Of a stretch of DNA of 64,000 bases, positions 10,009-19,514 are shown one piece after another (within the stretch, counting starts at the first letter, position 1; each line of letters starts with the position of its first letter). Origin of the DNA: Rhizobium sp. Root1203 (GTDB lineage Bacteria > Pseudomonadota > Alphaproteobacteria > Rhizobiales > Rhizobiaceae). The position numbers were made by a program, and so were the translations under genes. The notes under the pieces are model-generated. The model was not told the origin of the DNA and did not search any database. It was given only the letters and a program-made list of their open reading frames with translations. The stretch is from the NCBI RefSeq assembly GCF_001424945.1, contig NZ_LMCW01000012.1, forward strand, positions 616,398 to 680,397. Reading direction: 5' to 3'.

Positions 10009-10599
10009 ATGACGAAAAAAATCGCTTCCCGGAGATCCTCTCTCTATCGGACGGTGGCATTATACCCCGCGATACTGCTCTTTCTCATCGTTGGCGGCTA
10101 TTCCTCCTATCTCGCGGCCACGGACAACTTTCATACTGTGATACCCGGAGAGGTCTATCGCTCGTCGCAACCGTCCGCGGAAGCGATCGCGGACCTGGAA
10201 AAGCGCTATGGGATCAAGACCATCCTGAACCTGCGCGGCGAATCGAACAAGCCGGATTGGTATACTGCCGAAGTTGCACAAGCCAAGGCGCTCAACATAA
10301 CGCACATCGACTTCAGCATGTCCGCCGCCAGGGAACTGTCCGAGGAAAAGGCCCGGGCCCTCATCAAGATCATGCGCGACGCGCCGAAGCCGATCCTGAT
10401 CCACTGCCGGTCGGGCGCCGATCGGACCGGACTTGCATCGGCGCTCTATCTGGCGGCGATCGCCAATGCCAACGAAAAGACCGCCGAAGGCCAGATGTCG
10501 ATCTTCTACGGCCATCTCGGGCTGCCGATTTCCCGTGCATTCGCCATGGATCGCACGTTCGAGATGATGGAACCGCTCCTTGGCTTCGCCCAATCCTGA
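10009..10599 (+). CDS. membrane-anchored dual-specificity/tyrosine phosphatase
   Basis: This is a 196-residue protein with one N-terminal membrane segment (about residues 15-36) and a phosphatase domain. The active-site P-loop HCRSGADRTG matches HCxxGxxRT with the nucleophilic Cys, and an upstream Asp/Glu-rich loop (DFSMSAARELSEE) lies where the general acid is expected. The segment YRSSQPS and ILNLRGE are typical of the DSP/Siw14-like group, some members of which cleave inositol pyrophosphates. The catalytic domain probably faces the periplasm or the membrane surface. The start is the ATG at 10009, directly preceded by an in-frame TTG. Confidence 0.8.
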   Translation: MTKKIASRRSSLYRTVALYPAILLFLIVGGYSSYLAATDNFHTVIPGEVYRSSQPSAEAIADLEKRYGIKTILNLRGESNKPDWYTAEVAQAKALNITHIDFSMSAARELSEEKARALIKIMRDAPKPILIHCRSGADRTGLASALYLAAIANANEKTAEGQMSIFYGHLGLPISRAFAMDRTFEMMEPLLGFAQS

Positions 10600-10699
10600 T
10601 AGTCGCGCGTAAATCAATCTGCAACATTGACCAGCTACCCGTGATCGCGCCACATTTTGCGTCGCAAAATGATTCCAGCTTTCCAATCGGGGCCAGCTC

Positions 10700-12106
10700 A
10701 TGTTCCAGTACGATCTCGTTGTTGTCGGTAGCGGCCCGGCAGGCCGCCGCGGCGCAATTCAAGCCGCCAAACTCGGCAAGAAGGTGCTGGTCATCGAACA
10801 GGGCAAGCGTGTCGGCGGCGTTTCCGTCCATACCGGCACGATCCCGTCCAAGACGCTGCGCGAGACGGCGCTCAATCTGTCCGGCTGGCGCGAACGCGGT
10901 TTTTACGGCAAGGCCTACCGCGTCAAGGACGAAATCAGCGCCGACGATCTCCGGCGCCGGCTTCTGATCACGCTCGATCATGAGGTCGAGGTTCTCGAGC
11001 ATCAGTTTGCGCGCAATCGCGTTCAGCACATCCGCGGCAAGGCGAGCTTTGCCGATCCCTCGACGCTTGAGGTCGTCAAGGACGATGGTGAAGTGCTGAA
11101 GGTGACAGGCGCGAGCATTCTGCTCGCCGTCGGAACCAAGCCGTTTCGGCCGGACTATATTCCCTTCGACAACAAGACCGTCCTCGACAGTGACGAGCTG
11201 CTTGAAATCCAGGAGCTGCCGCGCTCGATGACCGTGATCGGCGCAGGCGTCATCGGCATCGAATACGCGACGATCTTCAGCGCGCTGGATACCGCCGTTA
11301 CGGTCATCGATCCAAAGCCGACGATGCTGGACTTCATCGACAAGGAGATCATCGAGGATTTCACCTATCAGCTGCGCGATCGCAACATGAAGATCCTGCT
11401 CGGCACCAAGGCTGACACGGTGACGCGGCTCGACAATGGAAAGGTCGAACTGCTGCTCGACAACGGCCGCCGGCTGGTGAGCGACATGGTGCTGTTTGCA
11501 GCCGGACGGATGGGCGCGACCGACACGCTCAACCTTGCGGCTGCCGGCCTGGAGGCAGACAGCCGCGGTCGTCTCAAGGTCAATCCCGAGACCTTCCAGA
11601 CCTCGGTGCCGAACATCTATGCGGCCGGCGACGTCGTCGGCTTCCCGAGCCTTGCGTCCACGTCGATGGAACAGGGCCGGATCGCGGCGCGCGTCGCGAT
11701 CGGTGCGGTCGCCAAGGAGCCCCCGAAGTACTTCCCGTATGGCATTTACGCCGTGCCTGAAATTTCGACCTGCGGCCTTACGGAGGAGGAGATGAAGGAG
11801 CGCGGCATTCCCTACGAATGCGGCATCGCCCGTTTCCGCGAGACCTCGCGCGGCCATATCATGGGTCTGGACACCGGGCTTCTGAAGCTGATCTTCTCGC
11901 TGAAGACCCGCCGCCTGCTGGGCGTCCATATCGTCGGCGAGGGTGCGACCGAACTGGTACACATCGGCCAGGCGGTGCTCAACCTCAAGGGTACCGTGGA
12001 GTATTTCGTCGAGAACACCTTCAACTATCCGACTCTCGCGGAGGCCTACAAGATCGCCGGCCTCGATGCCTGGAACCGCATGGGCGACATCAAATCGGAA
12101 CTCTGA
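10700..12106 (+). CDS. sthA: soluble pyridine nucleotide transhydrogenase SthA
   Basis: This flavoprotein exchanges reducing equivalents between NADPH and NAD+ in the cytosol. The 468 residues carry an FAD site (VVGSGPAG at residues 8-15), a second Rossmann site (VIGAGVIGIE, about residues 180-189) and the C-terminal dimerisation domain ending in the PTLAEAYKIAGLDAWNR region. At residues 39-51 the segment GGVSVHTGTIPSK aligns with the redox CxxxxC of lipoamide dehydrogenases, but both cysteines are absent, which is the mark of SthA. It appears to stand alone after the phosphatase gene. Confidence 0.93.
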   Translation: MFQYDLVVVGSGPAGRRGAIQAAKLGKKVLVIEQGKRVGGVSVHTGTIPSKTLRETALNLSGWRERGFYGKAYRVKDEISADDLRRRLLITLDHEVEVLEHQFARNRVQHIRGKASFADPSTLEVVKDDGEVLKVTGASILLAVGTKPFRPDYIPFDNKTVLDSDELLEIQELPRSMTVIGAGVIGIEYATIFSALDTAVTVIDPKPTMLDFIDKEIIEDFTYQLRDRNMKILLGTKADTVTRLDNGKVELLLDNGRRLVSDMVLFAAGRMGATDTLNLAAAGLEADSRGRLKVNPETFQTSVPNIYAAGDVVGFPSLASTSMEQGRIAARVAIGAVAKEPPKYFPYGIYAVPEISTCGLTEEEMKERGIPYECGIARFRETSRGHIMGLDTGLLKLIFSLKTRRLLGVHIVGEGATELVHIGQAVLNLKGTVEYFVENTFNYPTLAEAYKIAGLDAWNRMGDIKSEL

Positions 12107-12269
12107 TGTCATGTTTGCCTGGAAGGCACCCAGATTTCCGGGCGAGTATATCACGAAAAAACAACAGCTTAAGCACAGACGAACGGGTTTCGGAAAAGAC
12201 GCTTTTCCCGCCGGGCGTCCGGGTCAAAGCTTCCCTTGTAATATTCGTGGTCTCTGATAGCGTCGGTGC

Positions 12270-14093
12270 ATGGGGGTTCTCTCTTACCAGCGAGTAACCG
12301 TGCGAGATCTATCCGAAACTTCAGAACGGAATTTCCAGCTCATTCTGATCAAGCCGTCTCACTACGATGACGATGGCTATGTGATCCGCTGGTGGCGGGC
12401 CATGATCCCTTCGAATTCGCTCGCAGCGCTCTATGGAATTGCGGCCGATTGTGCCGAGCGCAAGGTGCTGGGTCCGAATGTGGGCATCGACATAACGGTC
12501 GTCGACGAGACCAACACCCGGGTCAACATTCCCTCCCTTCTCAGCCTTCTGAAGGCAAACGGCAATTTCGGCATGGTCGCCCTCGTCGGCGTGCAGTCGA
12601 ACCAGTATCCGCGTGCGCTGGATATCGCCCGTCCGTTCCGCGATGCCGGCATTGCCGTGTCGATGGGCGGCTTCCATGTTTCAGGATGCCTGGCGATGCT
12701 CGATGGCAAGGCGGTTGGCCTCGATGCCTGCCGGGAGATGGGAATCTCGATGTTTGCCGGAGAGGCCGAAGGGCGTCTCGACACGGTGCTTCAGGACGCC
12801 GCTTCCGGTACGCTGGCGCCGCTCTACAACTACATGAACGACCTGCCGAGCATCGAGGGAGCGGCCGTTCCCTTCCTGCCGAAGGCCAATGTGACGCACA
12901 CGCTCGGCCTCAGCACGAGCTTCGATGCCGGCCGCGGCTGTCCGTATCAGTGCTCCTTCTGCACCATCATCAACGTGCAGGGCCGCAAATCTCGCTTTCG
13001 CACGGCCGACGATGTCGAGAAGCTGGTGCGGATGAACTGGGCGCAGGGCATCCACAAGTTCTTCATCACCGACGACAATTTCGCCCGCAACCGGGATTGG
13101 GAAGCGATCTTCGACAGGTTGATCGAACTCCGCGAGAAGGATGGCATTCCACTCGGCCTGATGATCCAGGTCGATACGCTGTGCCACAAGATCCCGAACT
13201 TCATCGAAAAATCCAAGCGTGCCGGTGTGACGCGCGTGTTCATCGGGCTGGAGAACGTCAACCCGGACAACCTCACGATTGCCAAGAAGAACCAGAACAA
13301 GATCACCGAATACCGCAAGATGCTGCTTGCCTGGAAGGCGCAAGGCATCATGACGCTTGCAGGTTATATCCTCGGGTTCCCGGCCGATACGCCAGAATCG
13401 ATCCGGCGCGACATCGCCATCATCCAGCATGAGCTTCCCCTCGATGTGATCGAGTTCTTCTGTCTGACGCCGCTGCCGGGCTCGGAGGACCATCAGACAT
13501 TGTGGAAGAAGGATGTCGAGATGGATGCCGATCTCAACATCTACGACGTCGAGCACGTCTGCACCGCGCATCAGAAGATGAGCAAGGCAGAATGGGAGAG
13601 CATCTACCGGGAGGCGTGGTCTCTCTATTATACGCCCGAACACATGAAGACGCTGCTGCGCCGCGCGGTGGCGACCGGCGTTCCCCTGGCGAGCCTCGTC
13701 AAGATCCTCGTGTCCTTTGCAACCACAGTGCCGCTCGAAAACGTGCATCCGCTGCAGAGCGGGCTGCTTCGGCTGAAGCATCCGTCGGAGCGACGCCCCG
13801 GACTGCCGCACGAAAGCGCATTCGTCTTCTGGCCTCGATTCATCTGGCAGACTGCCGCCAAGCATGCGTCGCTTGGCGCGACCATTGCACGGCTGGCGAC
13901 CAATGCATTTTTCATTGCCCGCGACAAGGAAACGAAAACCTACATGGATCAGGCGCTGACGCCGGTCGGCGATCATGAAGACGAGACGCTCGAGCTGTTT
14001 ACCAAGACGGCTGGCGGCCTTGCCGCAGTTTCGCACATCAAAAAGGTTGCGGAGCTGACCCATGCACACCGGGCCGTCGGCGGGCCGGTCTGA
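12270..14093 (+). CDS. B12-binding-like radical SAM protein
   Basis: This is a 607-residue radical-SAM enzyme. The first ~190 residues look like a cobalamin-binding-type Rossmann domain (VALVGVQSNQYPRALDIA, SMGGFHVSG). The radical-SAM core follows, with the cluster motif CPYQCSFC (CxxxCxxC), a conserved FITDDNFARN strand and GLENVNPDN. About 170 C-terminal residues after the core are unlike any domain I can name. The reaction is unknown; relatives methylate or rearrange unreactive carbons. The start is uncertain: the ATG at 12270 and a GTG at 12300 both lack a good ribosome site. Confidence 0.8.
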   Translation: MGVLSYQRVTVRDLSETSERNFQLILIKPSHYDDDGYVIRWWRAMIPSNSLAALYGIAADCAERKVLGPNVGIDITVVDETNTRVNIPSLLSLLKANGNFGMVALVGVQSNQYPRALDIARPFRDAGIAVSMGGFHVSGCLAMLDGKAVGLDACREMGISMFAGEAEGRLDTVLQDAASGTLAPLYNYMNDLPSIEGAAVPFLPKANVTHTLGLSTSFDAGRGCPYQCSFCTIINVQGRKSRFRTADDVEKLVRMNWAQGIHKFFITDDNFARNRDWEAIFDRLIELREKDGIPLGLMIQVDTLCHKIPNFIEKSKRAGVTRVFIGLENVNPDNLTIAKKNQNKITEYRKMLLAWKAQGIMTLAGYILGFPADTPESIRRDIAIIQHELPLDVIEFFCLTPLPGSEDHQTLWKKDVEMDADLNIYDVEHVCTAHQKMSKAEWESIYREAWSLYYTPEHMKTLLRRAVATGVPLASLVKILVSFATTVPLENVHPLQSGLLRLKHPSERRPGLPHESAFVFWPRFIWQTAAKHASLGATIARLATNAFFIARDKETKTYMDQALTPVGDHEDETLELFTKTAGGLAAVSHIKKVAELTHAHRAVGGPV

Positions 14094-14102
14094 AAATTAT
14101 CG

Positions 14103-14528
14103 CTACATCTGCACGGCAGGCGCTTGGACCAAATTGAGTATCACCGCGGTCTGCAGCGTATCGATGAATTCAACGCACTCCTTCACCTTCCCGTCCTCGA
14201 AGGTCATCTTGTCCATGATCTCGGTGTCGAACTCCGTCGCACCGCAGCGCATGCGACCCCTGCGGTGAACCAGCGCAACGTTGCCGTCGACATGGATGGA
14301 TACGAACTCGATCGCTTTCATATCCCAGCCGTCGATCAGCTGCCGCATCGTTCGGCGAAGGGCTTCCGCGCCGACCACAGGGTCGGTCAACGGCGCAAGA
14401 TGCTGGTTGCCGACAACGCGGAACACGCAATCGTCTGCAAGAAACGACATCAGGCTGTCGAGATCCCCTTCCCTGCGGGCCTCGAAAATCCGCTCCACAA
14501 GGCCCTTGAGCTCATCCTTGGAAACCAT
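14103..14528 (-). CDS. SnoaL-like/NTF2-fold protein
   Basis: This is a 141-residue protein with the cone-shaped NTF2/SnoaL-like fold: an N-terminal helix (LKGLVERIFEARREGDLDSL), then FLADDCVFRVVG and a series of beta strands ending in FEDGKVKECVEFIDT. Members include ketosteroid-isomerase-like enzymes and many proteins of unknown role. I chose the ATG at 14528, preceded by AGAGGGG; a longer in-frame start at 14684 would overlap the tig terminator. It converges on the radical-SAM gene with 9 bases between stops. Confidence 0.78.
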   Translation of the reverse strand: MVSKDELKGLVERIFEARREGDLDSLMSFLADDCVFRVVGNQHLAPLTDPVVGAEALRRTMRQLIDGWDMKAIEFVSIHVDGNVALVHRRGRMRCGATEFDTEIMDKMTFEDGKVKECVEFIDTLQTAVILNLVQAPAVQM

Positions 14529-14670
14529 CGCAAAAATCCCCTCTTTGCCATGGCCAGTCTGCCCCCGATCATGCGGCAATGCAACCATATGGAGCACACC
14601 CTCCCCTTTGGTGGTAGAGAACCCCTGTGGCGCCCCTCCCCGGATGCAGTTGCCGTCTTCCGGAAAACAA

Positions 14671-14696
14671 GAAACCCCGCACAAGGGCGGGGTTTC
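14671..14696 (-). terminator. rho-independent terminator of tig
   Basis: A perfect 10-bp stem gaaaccccgc / gcggggtttc with a 6-base loop lies 25 bases past the tig stop; on the minus strand it ends in a short T-run with further T-rich sequence. Confidence 0.8.
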
Positions 14697-14720
14697 GATT
14701 GGAATGGAGGAGCCGAAAAG

Positions 14721-16205
14721 TTACTCGGCGCCGTCCTCGGAAGCCTTCTTCTTCGGAGCTGCCTTCTTCTTCGGGGCTGCAGCTTCTTCGCCTTCGGCGG
14801 TTTCAGCCTTTGCAGCAGCAGTCTTCTTCTTCGGCGCAGCCTTCTTGGCTTCCTTCTCGGAGCCTTCGCCTTCTTCTTCGGCCAGCAGCTCTTCCTTGGT
14901 TACCTTCTTGTCCGTGACGTCGATCTCAGTCAGCAGATGGTCGATGACCTTTTCTTCGAAGATCGGAGCGCGGATCGAGGCGGCTGCACCCGGCTGGCTA
15001 CGGAAGAATTCGAGGATCTGCTTTTCCTGGCCCGGGTACTGACGCAGCTGTTCGTAGATCGCCCGCTGCATTTCGTCTTCGCTCACTTCGACACCGGCCT
15101 TTTCGCCGATTTCGGAGAGGACGAGACCGAGGCGAACGCGGCGCTCAGCAAGCTTCTTGTACTCTTCGCGAGCCTGTTCTTCGGTCGTGTCTTCGTCTTC
15201 GAAGGTCTTGCCGGACTGTGCGAGGTCGTTGGCGACCTGGTTCCAGATGCCGTTGTACTCGGCTTCAACGAGCGAGGTCGGCGTCTCGAACTTGTACATT
15301 TCGTCGAGCTGATCGAGGATCTGACGCTTCACCTTCTGGCGGGTCAGCGAGCCGTATTGCGATTCGATCTGGCCGCGGACGATTTCCTTCAGACGGTCAG
15401 CCGATTCAAGGCCGAGCTTCTTTGCCAGTTCATCGTTGATTTCCACCTCGGCCGGAGCAGCAACATCCTTGACGGTAACGTCGAAGGTGGCGTCCTTGCC
15501 AGCGAGGTTCTTGGCCGGATAGTCAGCCGGGAACGTGACTTTGATGGTCTTTTCTTCACCGGCCTTGGTGCCGACCAGCTGCTCTTCGAAGCCCGGGATG
15601 AAGCGGCCGGAGCCGAGAACGAGTTCGGCGCCCTGATCGGTGCCGCCTTCGAAGGCTTCGCCGTCGACCTTGCCGACGTAGTCCATCGTGATGCGGTCGC
15701 CGTCGGCAGCCTTGCCCTTCTTGGTTTCGTAAGAGCGGGCGCTCTCAGCAACCTTGAGGACCTGCTCGGTGACTTCTTCGTCCGATATATCAACGACTTC
15801 GCGTGTGATCTTGACGCCCTTGACGGACTTCAGTTCGATCGGCGGCAGGACTTCATAGGAGAGCGTGAATTCGAAATCCTGCTCGGCTGCGAGGATCTTG
15901 TCCGCTTCGTCCTTGTCTTCCGTCATCGCGACTTCCGGCTGCGTTGCGGACTTTTCGCCACGCTCGGCAAGGATGGCGGTCGGCTGTTCGCGAACGATCT
16001 CGTTGACGAGGTCGGCCATGATGGACTTTCCATACACCTTCTTCAGGTGCGCGGTCGGAACCTTGCCCGGGCGAAAGCCGTTGATCCGGACCTTGTCCTT
16101 CACGTCGGCAAGACGCTCGTTCATCTTGACTTCCATGTCCTTGGCCGGGATTACGACCTTGATTTCGCGCTTCAGCCCTTCAGCGAGCGTTTCGATAACC
16201 TGCAT
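14721..16205 (-). CDS. tig: trigger factor (ribosome-associated chaperone and peptidyl-prolyl isomerase)
   Basis: Trigger factor binds at the ribosomal exit tunnel, shields nascent chains and isomerises prolyl bonds. The N-terminal ribosome-binding domain carries the signature GFRPGKVP (residues 44-51). The FKBP-type domain spans about residues 160-245 ([14 protein letters not shown]) and the C-terminal chaperone domain runs to about residue 440. The 494 residues exceed the usual ~430-450; the excess is a low-complexity Lys/Ala/Glu tail from about residue 445 with three PKKK blocks. An AGGAAG ribosome site precedes the ATG. It stands alone without clpP/clpX, followed by its own terminator. 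Confidence 0.97.
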   Translation of the reverse strand: MQVIETLAEGLKREIKVVIPAKDMEVKMNERLADVKDKVRINGFRPGKVPTAHLKKVYGKSIMADLVNEIVREQPTAILAERGEKSATQPEVAMTEDKDEADKILAAEQDFEFTLSYEVLPPIELKSVKGVKITREVVDISDEEVTEQVLKVAESARSYETKKGKAADGDRITMDYVGKVDGEAFEGGTDQGAELVLGSGRFIPGFEEQLVGTKAGEEKTIKVTFPADYPAKNLAGKDATFDVTVKDVAAPAEVEINDELAKKLGLESADRLKEIVRGQIESQYGSLTRQKVKRQILDQLDEMYKFETPTSLVEAEYNGIWNQVANDLAQSGKTFEDEDTTEEQAREEYKKLAERRVRLGLVLSEIGEKAGVEVSEDEMQRAIYEQLRQYPGQEKQILEFFRSQPGAAASIRAPIFEEKVIDHLLTEIDVTDKKVTKEELLAEEEGEGSEKEAKKAAPKKKTAAAKAETAEGEEAAAPKKKAAPKKKASEDGAE

Positions 16206-16386
16206 GTCTTCCTACCTTCATTTCGTGGCGGCCGTGCCCAGACGCCGTTCGTTTCGATGAGCACGACGCCGGAAAGTTGCCGGGCGTGGCTTGTTCTCAA
16301 TTCTTATTCGTTCCGCCCCAGGCGAAACGGCGCTTGCTACCGGGCAATCGGGGAACACCTGTTCGGCCCCCCCGCCTGCAAGCTCT

Positions 16387-16471
<85 letters not shown>

Positions 16472-16626
16472 GTTCTCAAAAACCGCATGCATATGCCTGC
16501 ACATGAGGCCTTCCGGAGCGCGGCGTCTCTATAACACCCGATTTGGTAGAGGCAAAGGAAAAATGAAGGCCTGATGACAGGGATTTTCGCCTATTCAGGC
16601 GGCCTTCCACACGATGCCGCTCCAAC

Positions 16627-17217
16627 TCAGTAAAGAGGCTCGTCATAGGCGGGCTTACCGTCCACCAGCAGACTCCGTATCTGTGGGGTTCCGTCAGCGG
16701 CAACGCGGACCGCAATTGAAACCTCGCCCTCCTGCCGCGCCTGCTCCAGCGCCAATCCTGCGCCTTCGGGCACGTAATAGCGCTCGATCCCATAGTCGAC
16801 ATGGATGCTCTCGGTCTGAGCGTTGCCATAGCTGTAGAACGGCATGGTATGCAGAACGACCGTGGCTTCTTGTTGCGGCAGGGGCTGGAAGGACGATTCG
16901 ACAACTCCCCAGAAACCACCCTCGCCTTGCTTCACCCGAACCCAAAGGCTGCGCTCTCCCGGCTCCTTGGGAATCTCACCTGTCAACGACTGCAGCGGAA
17001 CGGAGGATATCTCATAGTTCAGCACCACATAATCACCGCGCAGGAAATCGCGCGGATCGACCGGTGCGGTTTTCAGCAACACATCCGTTCCGTTGCGCAG
17101 GATGGCCGCCCGGCCTTCGATCACATAACCAAGCACCGCCGTCTGAAGGGCCGCGACAGCGACGGCGGCAGCGAGGCAGCGGCGCCCGGTTTGAGGTTTC
17201 AGCGAAAAGATACTCAT
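16627..17217 (-). CDS. GDYXXLXY-domain membrane-anchored protein
   Basis: This is a 196-residue protein with one N-terminal membrane segment (about residues 14-34) and an exported domain. It carries the family-naming motif GDYVVLNY at about residues 61-68, then HTMPFYSYGNAQTESIHVDYGIERYYVPEGAG, of which YVPEG is the other conserved piece. Function unknown. Its start overlaps the stop of the DUF2157 gene by 4 bases (ATGA), which implies translational coupling; this two-gene pair recurs in many proteobacteria. Confidence 0.8.
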   Translation of the reverse strand: MSIFSLKPQTGRRCLAAAVAVAALQTAVLGYVIEGRAAILRNGTDVLLKTAPVDPRDFLRGDYVVLNYEISSVPLQSLTGEIPKEPGERSLWVRVKQGEGGFWGVVESSFQPLPQQEATVVLHTMPFYSYGNAQTESIHVDYGIERYYVPEGAGLALEQARQEGEVSIAVRVAADGTPQIRSLLVDGKPAYDEPLY

Positions 17218-18317
17218 AGGCTCGCCTCCCCTGCTCTGCCCGCAAATCTACGTTCGAGGCGGAAGACGACCCAGGCCAGGAATGCCACGAACAGACCGGA
17301 GCACAGGAAGAGCCCGGAGGTACCGAGGATCGAACCGACCGTGACCGAAGCCAGATACAGCATCTCGACGGCAAACACCGCATAGGCCAGGTAGCGAACG
17401 GCACCGTTGTCGCGCCCCTGAAGCGCAATGGCCAAAATTGTGGCCGCCAACGTCACCAGCGCCAGGGCTACCAACCACCCGCCTTTGTCAATCTCCACAT
17501 GGAGGAAGAACAAGCCTATGACGGCAACGAGGAACGCGTAGAAGGCCGGCGCGACGCCGGCGCTCCTTACGAGACCGGACAGGCGAGGCACAGGAAGGCT
17601 TACGACGATCAACGCAACCATCCCGCCCGCAGCGTAAAGACAGGCAAGCCGGGGGTCGGATTGAAGCGTATAGAGCCACGCGAGCCAACCGACAAGCAAC
17701 AGGTACGCAAGATGCCGGGCGCGGTCGGCCCCGGTATATCGCACGAGGCCGATGACGATCAAAGCCATGATCGGTACCATCCAGCCATCAAAACGCATCC
17801 AGCGCATGTCGGAGCCGTTGAGATAGACTGCAAAACTTGCCCAGGCCAGAAATCCCGACACCGCGGCGACGACTCCCGAGCGAAACAGAATGGCCGATAC
17901 GGCTGCCATAGAGAACCAGAGATACATCACCTTCTGTTCGTCTCCGGACAGATGATACATCTGCCCGACGAGCGAGATCGCTCCGCCGAAGCTCAGTGTG
18001 CCGATGACCAGGAGCCCATTGGCGGCCGCTATCGCCCCACGCGCCAGCATGGCCGCTGCGCCGAGATGAGCGGCCCAGATCAAAGCGACGATCAGGCAGA
18101 CGCGCACCAGGCGCGGGATCGTCTCCCAATTCGATGCAACGACGAGAAGAATAGCGGCGGTCAACAAAATTGCCGCGAGGATCGTCAGTACATTGCCCAG
18201 GCTGAAGCTCGCGGGACGCGCGTCATATTCCTTCAACAATGCGTCTGCGGTTTCCCCGCCCAGCAGTCCCTTGCCGACCCACAGCGACAAATCTCTCTCC
18301 AGACGCCCGCGGTACAT
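17214..18317 (-). CDS. DUF2157 polytopic membrane protein
   Basis: This is a 367-residue integral membrane protein. A ~45-residue cytoplasmic N-terminus (RDLSLWVGKGLLGGETADALL) is the conserved DUF2157 start, followed by about ten hydrophobic helices. The motif VVASNWETIPRLVR after the first helix is typical of the family. No catalytic residues can be named. It is the first gene of a two-gene operon with the GDYXXLXY protein. A role in envelope stress has been guessed for such pairs, but I see nothing in the sequence to confirm it. Confidence 0.82.
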   Translation of the reverse strand: MYRGRLERDLSLWVGKGLLGGETADALLKEYDARPASFSLGNVLTILAAILLTAAILLVVASNWETIPRLVRVCLIVALIWAAHLGAAAMLARGAIAAANGLLVIGTLSFGGAISLVGQMYHLSGDEQKVMYLWFSMAAVSAILFRSGVVAAVSGFLAWASFAVYLNGSDMRWMRFDGWMVPIMALIVIGLVRYTGADRARHLAYLLLVGWLAWLYTLQSDPRLACLYAAGGMVALIVVSLPVPRLSGLVRSAGVAPAFYAFLVAVIGLFFLHVEIDKGGWLVALALVTLAATILAIALQGRDNGAVRYLAYAVFAVEMLYLASVTVGSILGTSGLFLCSGLFVAFLAWVVFRLERRFAGRAGEASL

Positions 18318-18621
18318 GCCCCACTCCGCAAAATGCGCGACGACGCGCCCTCAATCTCAACCGTTATAGACGCTGATTAGCCCCCAAGGAAACGGCCCTA
18401 CGCAAATTCCTCATAGGAGAAATTGGTGACGGATATTAATCGATCGATAACCTTCATTTGCTAATATACTAGCTCCACCAAATAGCCATGCGCCTGTCGC
18501 ATCGGTCGCATGAGAACATTGCACTGCAGCATCTCAATAAGTCATACTATTTAAATAGCGAGAGCTGCAGGGTTTGCGCCCTGCTTTCGCTAGATACTTG
18601 CGGAAATGATGTCCGTAACGA
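18318..18621. other. intergenic region upstream of the NfeR1-like sRNA
   Basis: This AT-rich gap should contain the DUF2157 promoter and the sRNA promoter. An imperfect palindrome at 18556-18592 (tagcgagagc ... gctttcgcta, inner stem cagggtttgcgccctg) lies just before the sRNA. A possible -35 cttgcg (18597-18602) and -10 gaattc would place the start inside the first sRNA stem, so the promoter is unresolved. Confidence 0.35.
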
Positions 18622-18743
18622 ATTCGGAGCCGCGCACTCCTCCTCCCAGGCGCGCTCCGATAGACTGACGACACTCCTCCTCCCAGTTGTCAGTCGCTTA
18701 CACACGCCCACCGGATCCTCCCCCGGTGGGCGTCTTGCTTTTC
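18622..18743 (+). ncRNA. alpha-r14 family sRNA, NfeR1/Smr14C-like, with three anti-Shine-Dalgarno loops
   Basis: The segment forms three consecutive stem-loops. Stem 1 pairs ggag-cgcgc with gcgcg-ctcc (18626-18658) and exposes CTCCTCCTCCC at 18637-18647. Stem 2 pairs gactgac with gtcagtc (18663-18695) and exposes the same motif at 18674-18684. Stem 3 is a perfect 11-bp terminator (18704-18733) with loop atcctccc, followed by a T-rich run. Three hairpins with CCUCCUCCC-type loops over ~120 bases is the architecture described for alpha-r14 sRNAs such as S. meliloti NfeR1, which can pair with ribosome-binding sites of transport mRNAs. I also recall the S. meliloti Smr14C locus as lying near tig. 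The 5' end is estimated. Confidence 0.82.
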
Positions 18744-19166
18744 TGAGGGATATTTTATTCGAGCTAAGCATCTGAAATGATTCAGGTGTCTGAACGTCAC
18801 GATGTCCGCGCCATCGATTCTTTCTGCATCCGCTTCAGCCGATGATCCTCATTGAGCCCCATGGGCAAAATGCCGCTTGAGACGGCCAAAACCAAGCGGC
18901 GGTGACCCAGCCGTTCCGCAACTGCCCCGATCGTGCGACGTGGTCAGGCTGAAAAACGTCTGCATGGGCCCGATTCTGCCTATTCATTGACCAACCAGCG
19001 GCGAAATCGATTGTTTTGCGCCACAAGCTTTGCATTCTGCGCATATGTGGCGTGAAAACTTGTCTCTACCGCTCCTTCGCGGTGCAACATATATTCTGTT
19101 CATCAAATACAGGTCAGCGCCGATGGGCGGCAGCTGGCAGACGCAGCCCTCGGAAAGGGGATCAAC
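18744..19166. other. intergenic region upstream of first DUF1127 gene
   Basis: No ORF with a ribosome site is visible on either strand. The last ~100 bases are AT-rich (around tgcaacatatattctgttcatc, positions about 19082-19103) and probably hold the promoter and leader of the DUF1127 gene. I see nothing else I can name. Confidence 0.4.
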
Positions 19167-19310
19167 ATGAACATCACTCGCTCTTTTAACAACTGGCGCA
19201 AGTATCGTCAGACCATCACTGAACTTGGCCGCATGACCAACCGCGAATTGCACGATCTCGGCATCGACCGTTCGGACATCCAGCGCGTTGCTCGCGAAGC
19301 AACCCGCTAA
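19167..19310 (+). CDS. DUF1127 small protein, copy 1
   Basis: This is a 47-residue basic protein of the DUF1127 (YjiS-like) type. It has an N-terminal amphipathic helix (RSFNNWRKYRQTITELGRM) and the family core ELHDLGIDRSDIQRVAREA. Short DUF1127 proteins in alphaproteobacteria have been linked to RNA turnover and phosphate or carbon metabolism; nothing here singles out one role. A gaaagggg ribosome site lies 6 bases upstream. It has its own terminator immediately downstream, so it is a monocistronic unit. Confidence 0.88.
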   Translation: MNITRSFNNWRKYRQTITELGRMTNRELHDLGIDRSDIQRVAREATR

Positions 19311-19351
19311 TACCAATCGGTTAGCTTCCTCCCAAGCAACCGCTTACACAG

Positions 19352-19385
19352 AACGCCCGCTGCCTTTCGGCAACGGGCGTTTTCT
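19352..19385 (+). terminator. rho-independent terminator after DUF1127 copy 1
   Basis: Stem aacgcccg-tgcc / ggca-cgggcgtt with a tttc loop and one opposed base pair mismatch, followed by tttctttt. Confidence 0.85.
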
Positions 19386-19514
19386 TTTGTCCAAGGTTCC
19401 GGATAGCGCTTCGGTTGCAGAAAGTTCTCTTCTCGCCTTCTGCTTAAATTTTATCGCATGCACCTTCCGTGTGCATCGCATGCACAATTGCATGGCAGGA
19501 GCCTAATAATTGCA

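Noticed and set aside
18556..18592. The upstream palindrome as a fourth hairpin of the sRNA
   Set aside because: Its loop lacks the CCTCCTCCC motif and it lies outside the ~120-base unit typical of the family.
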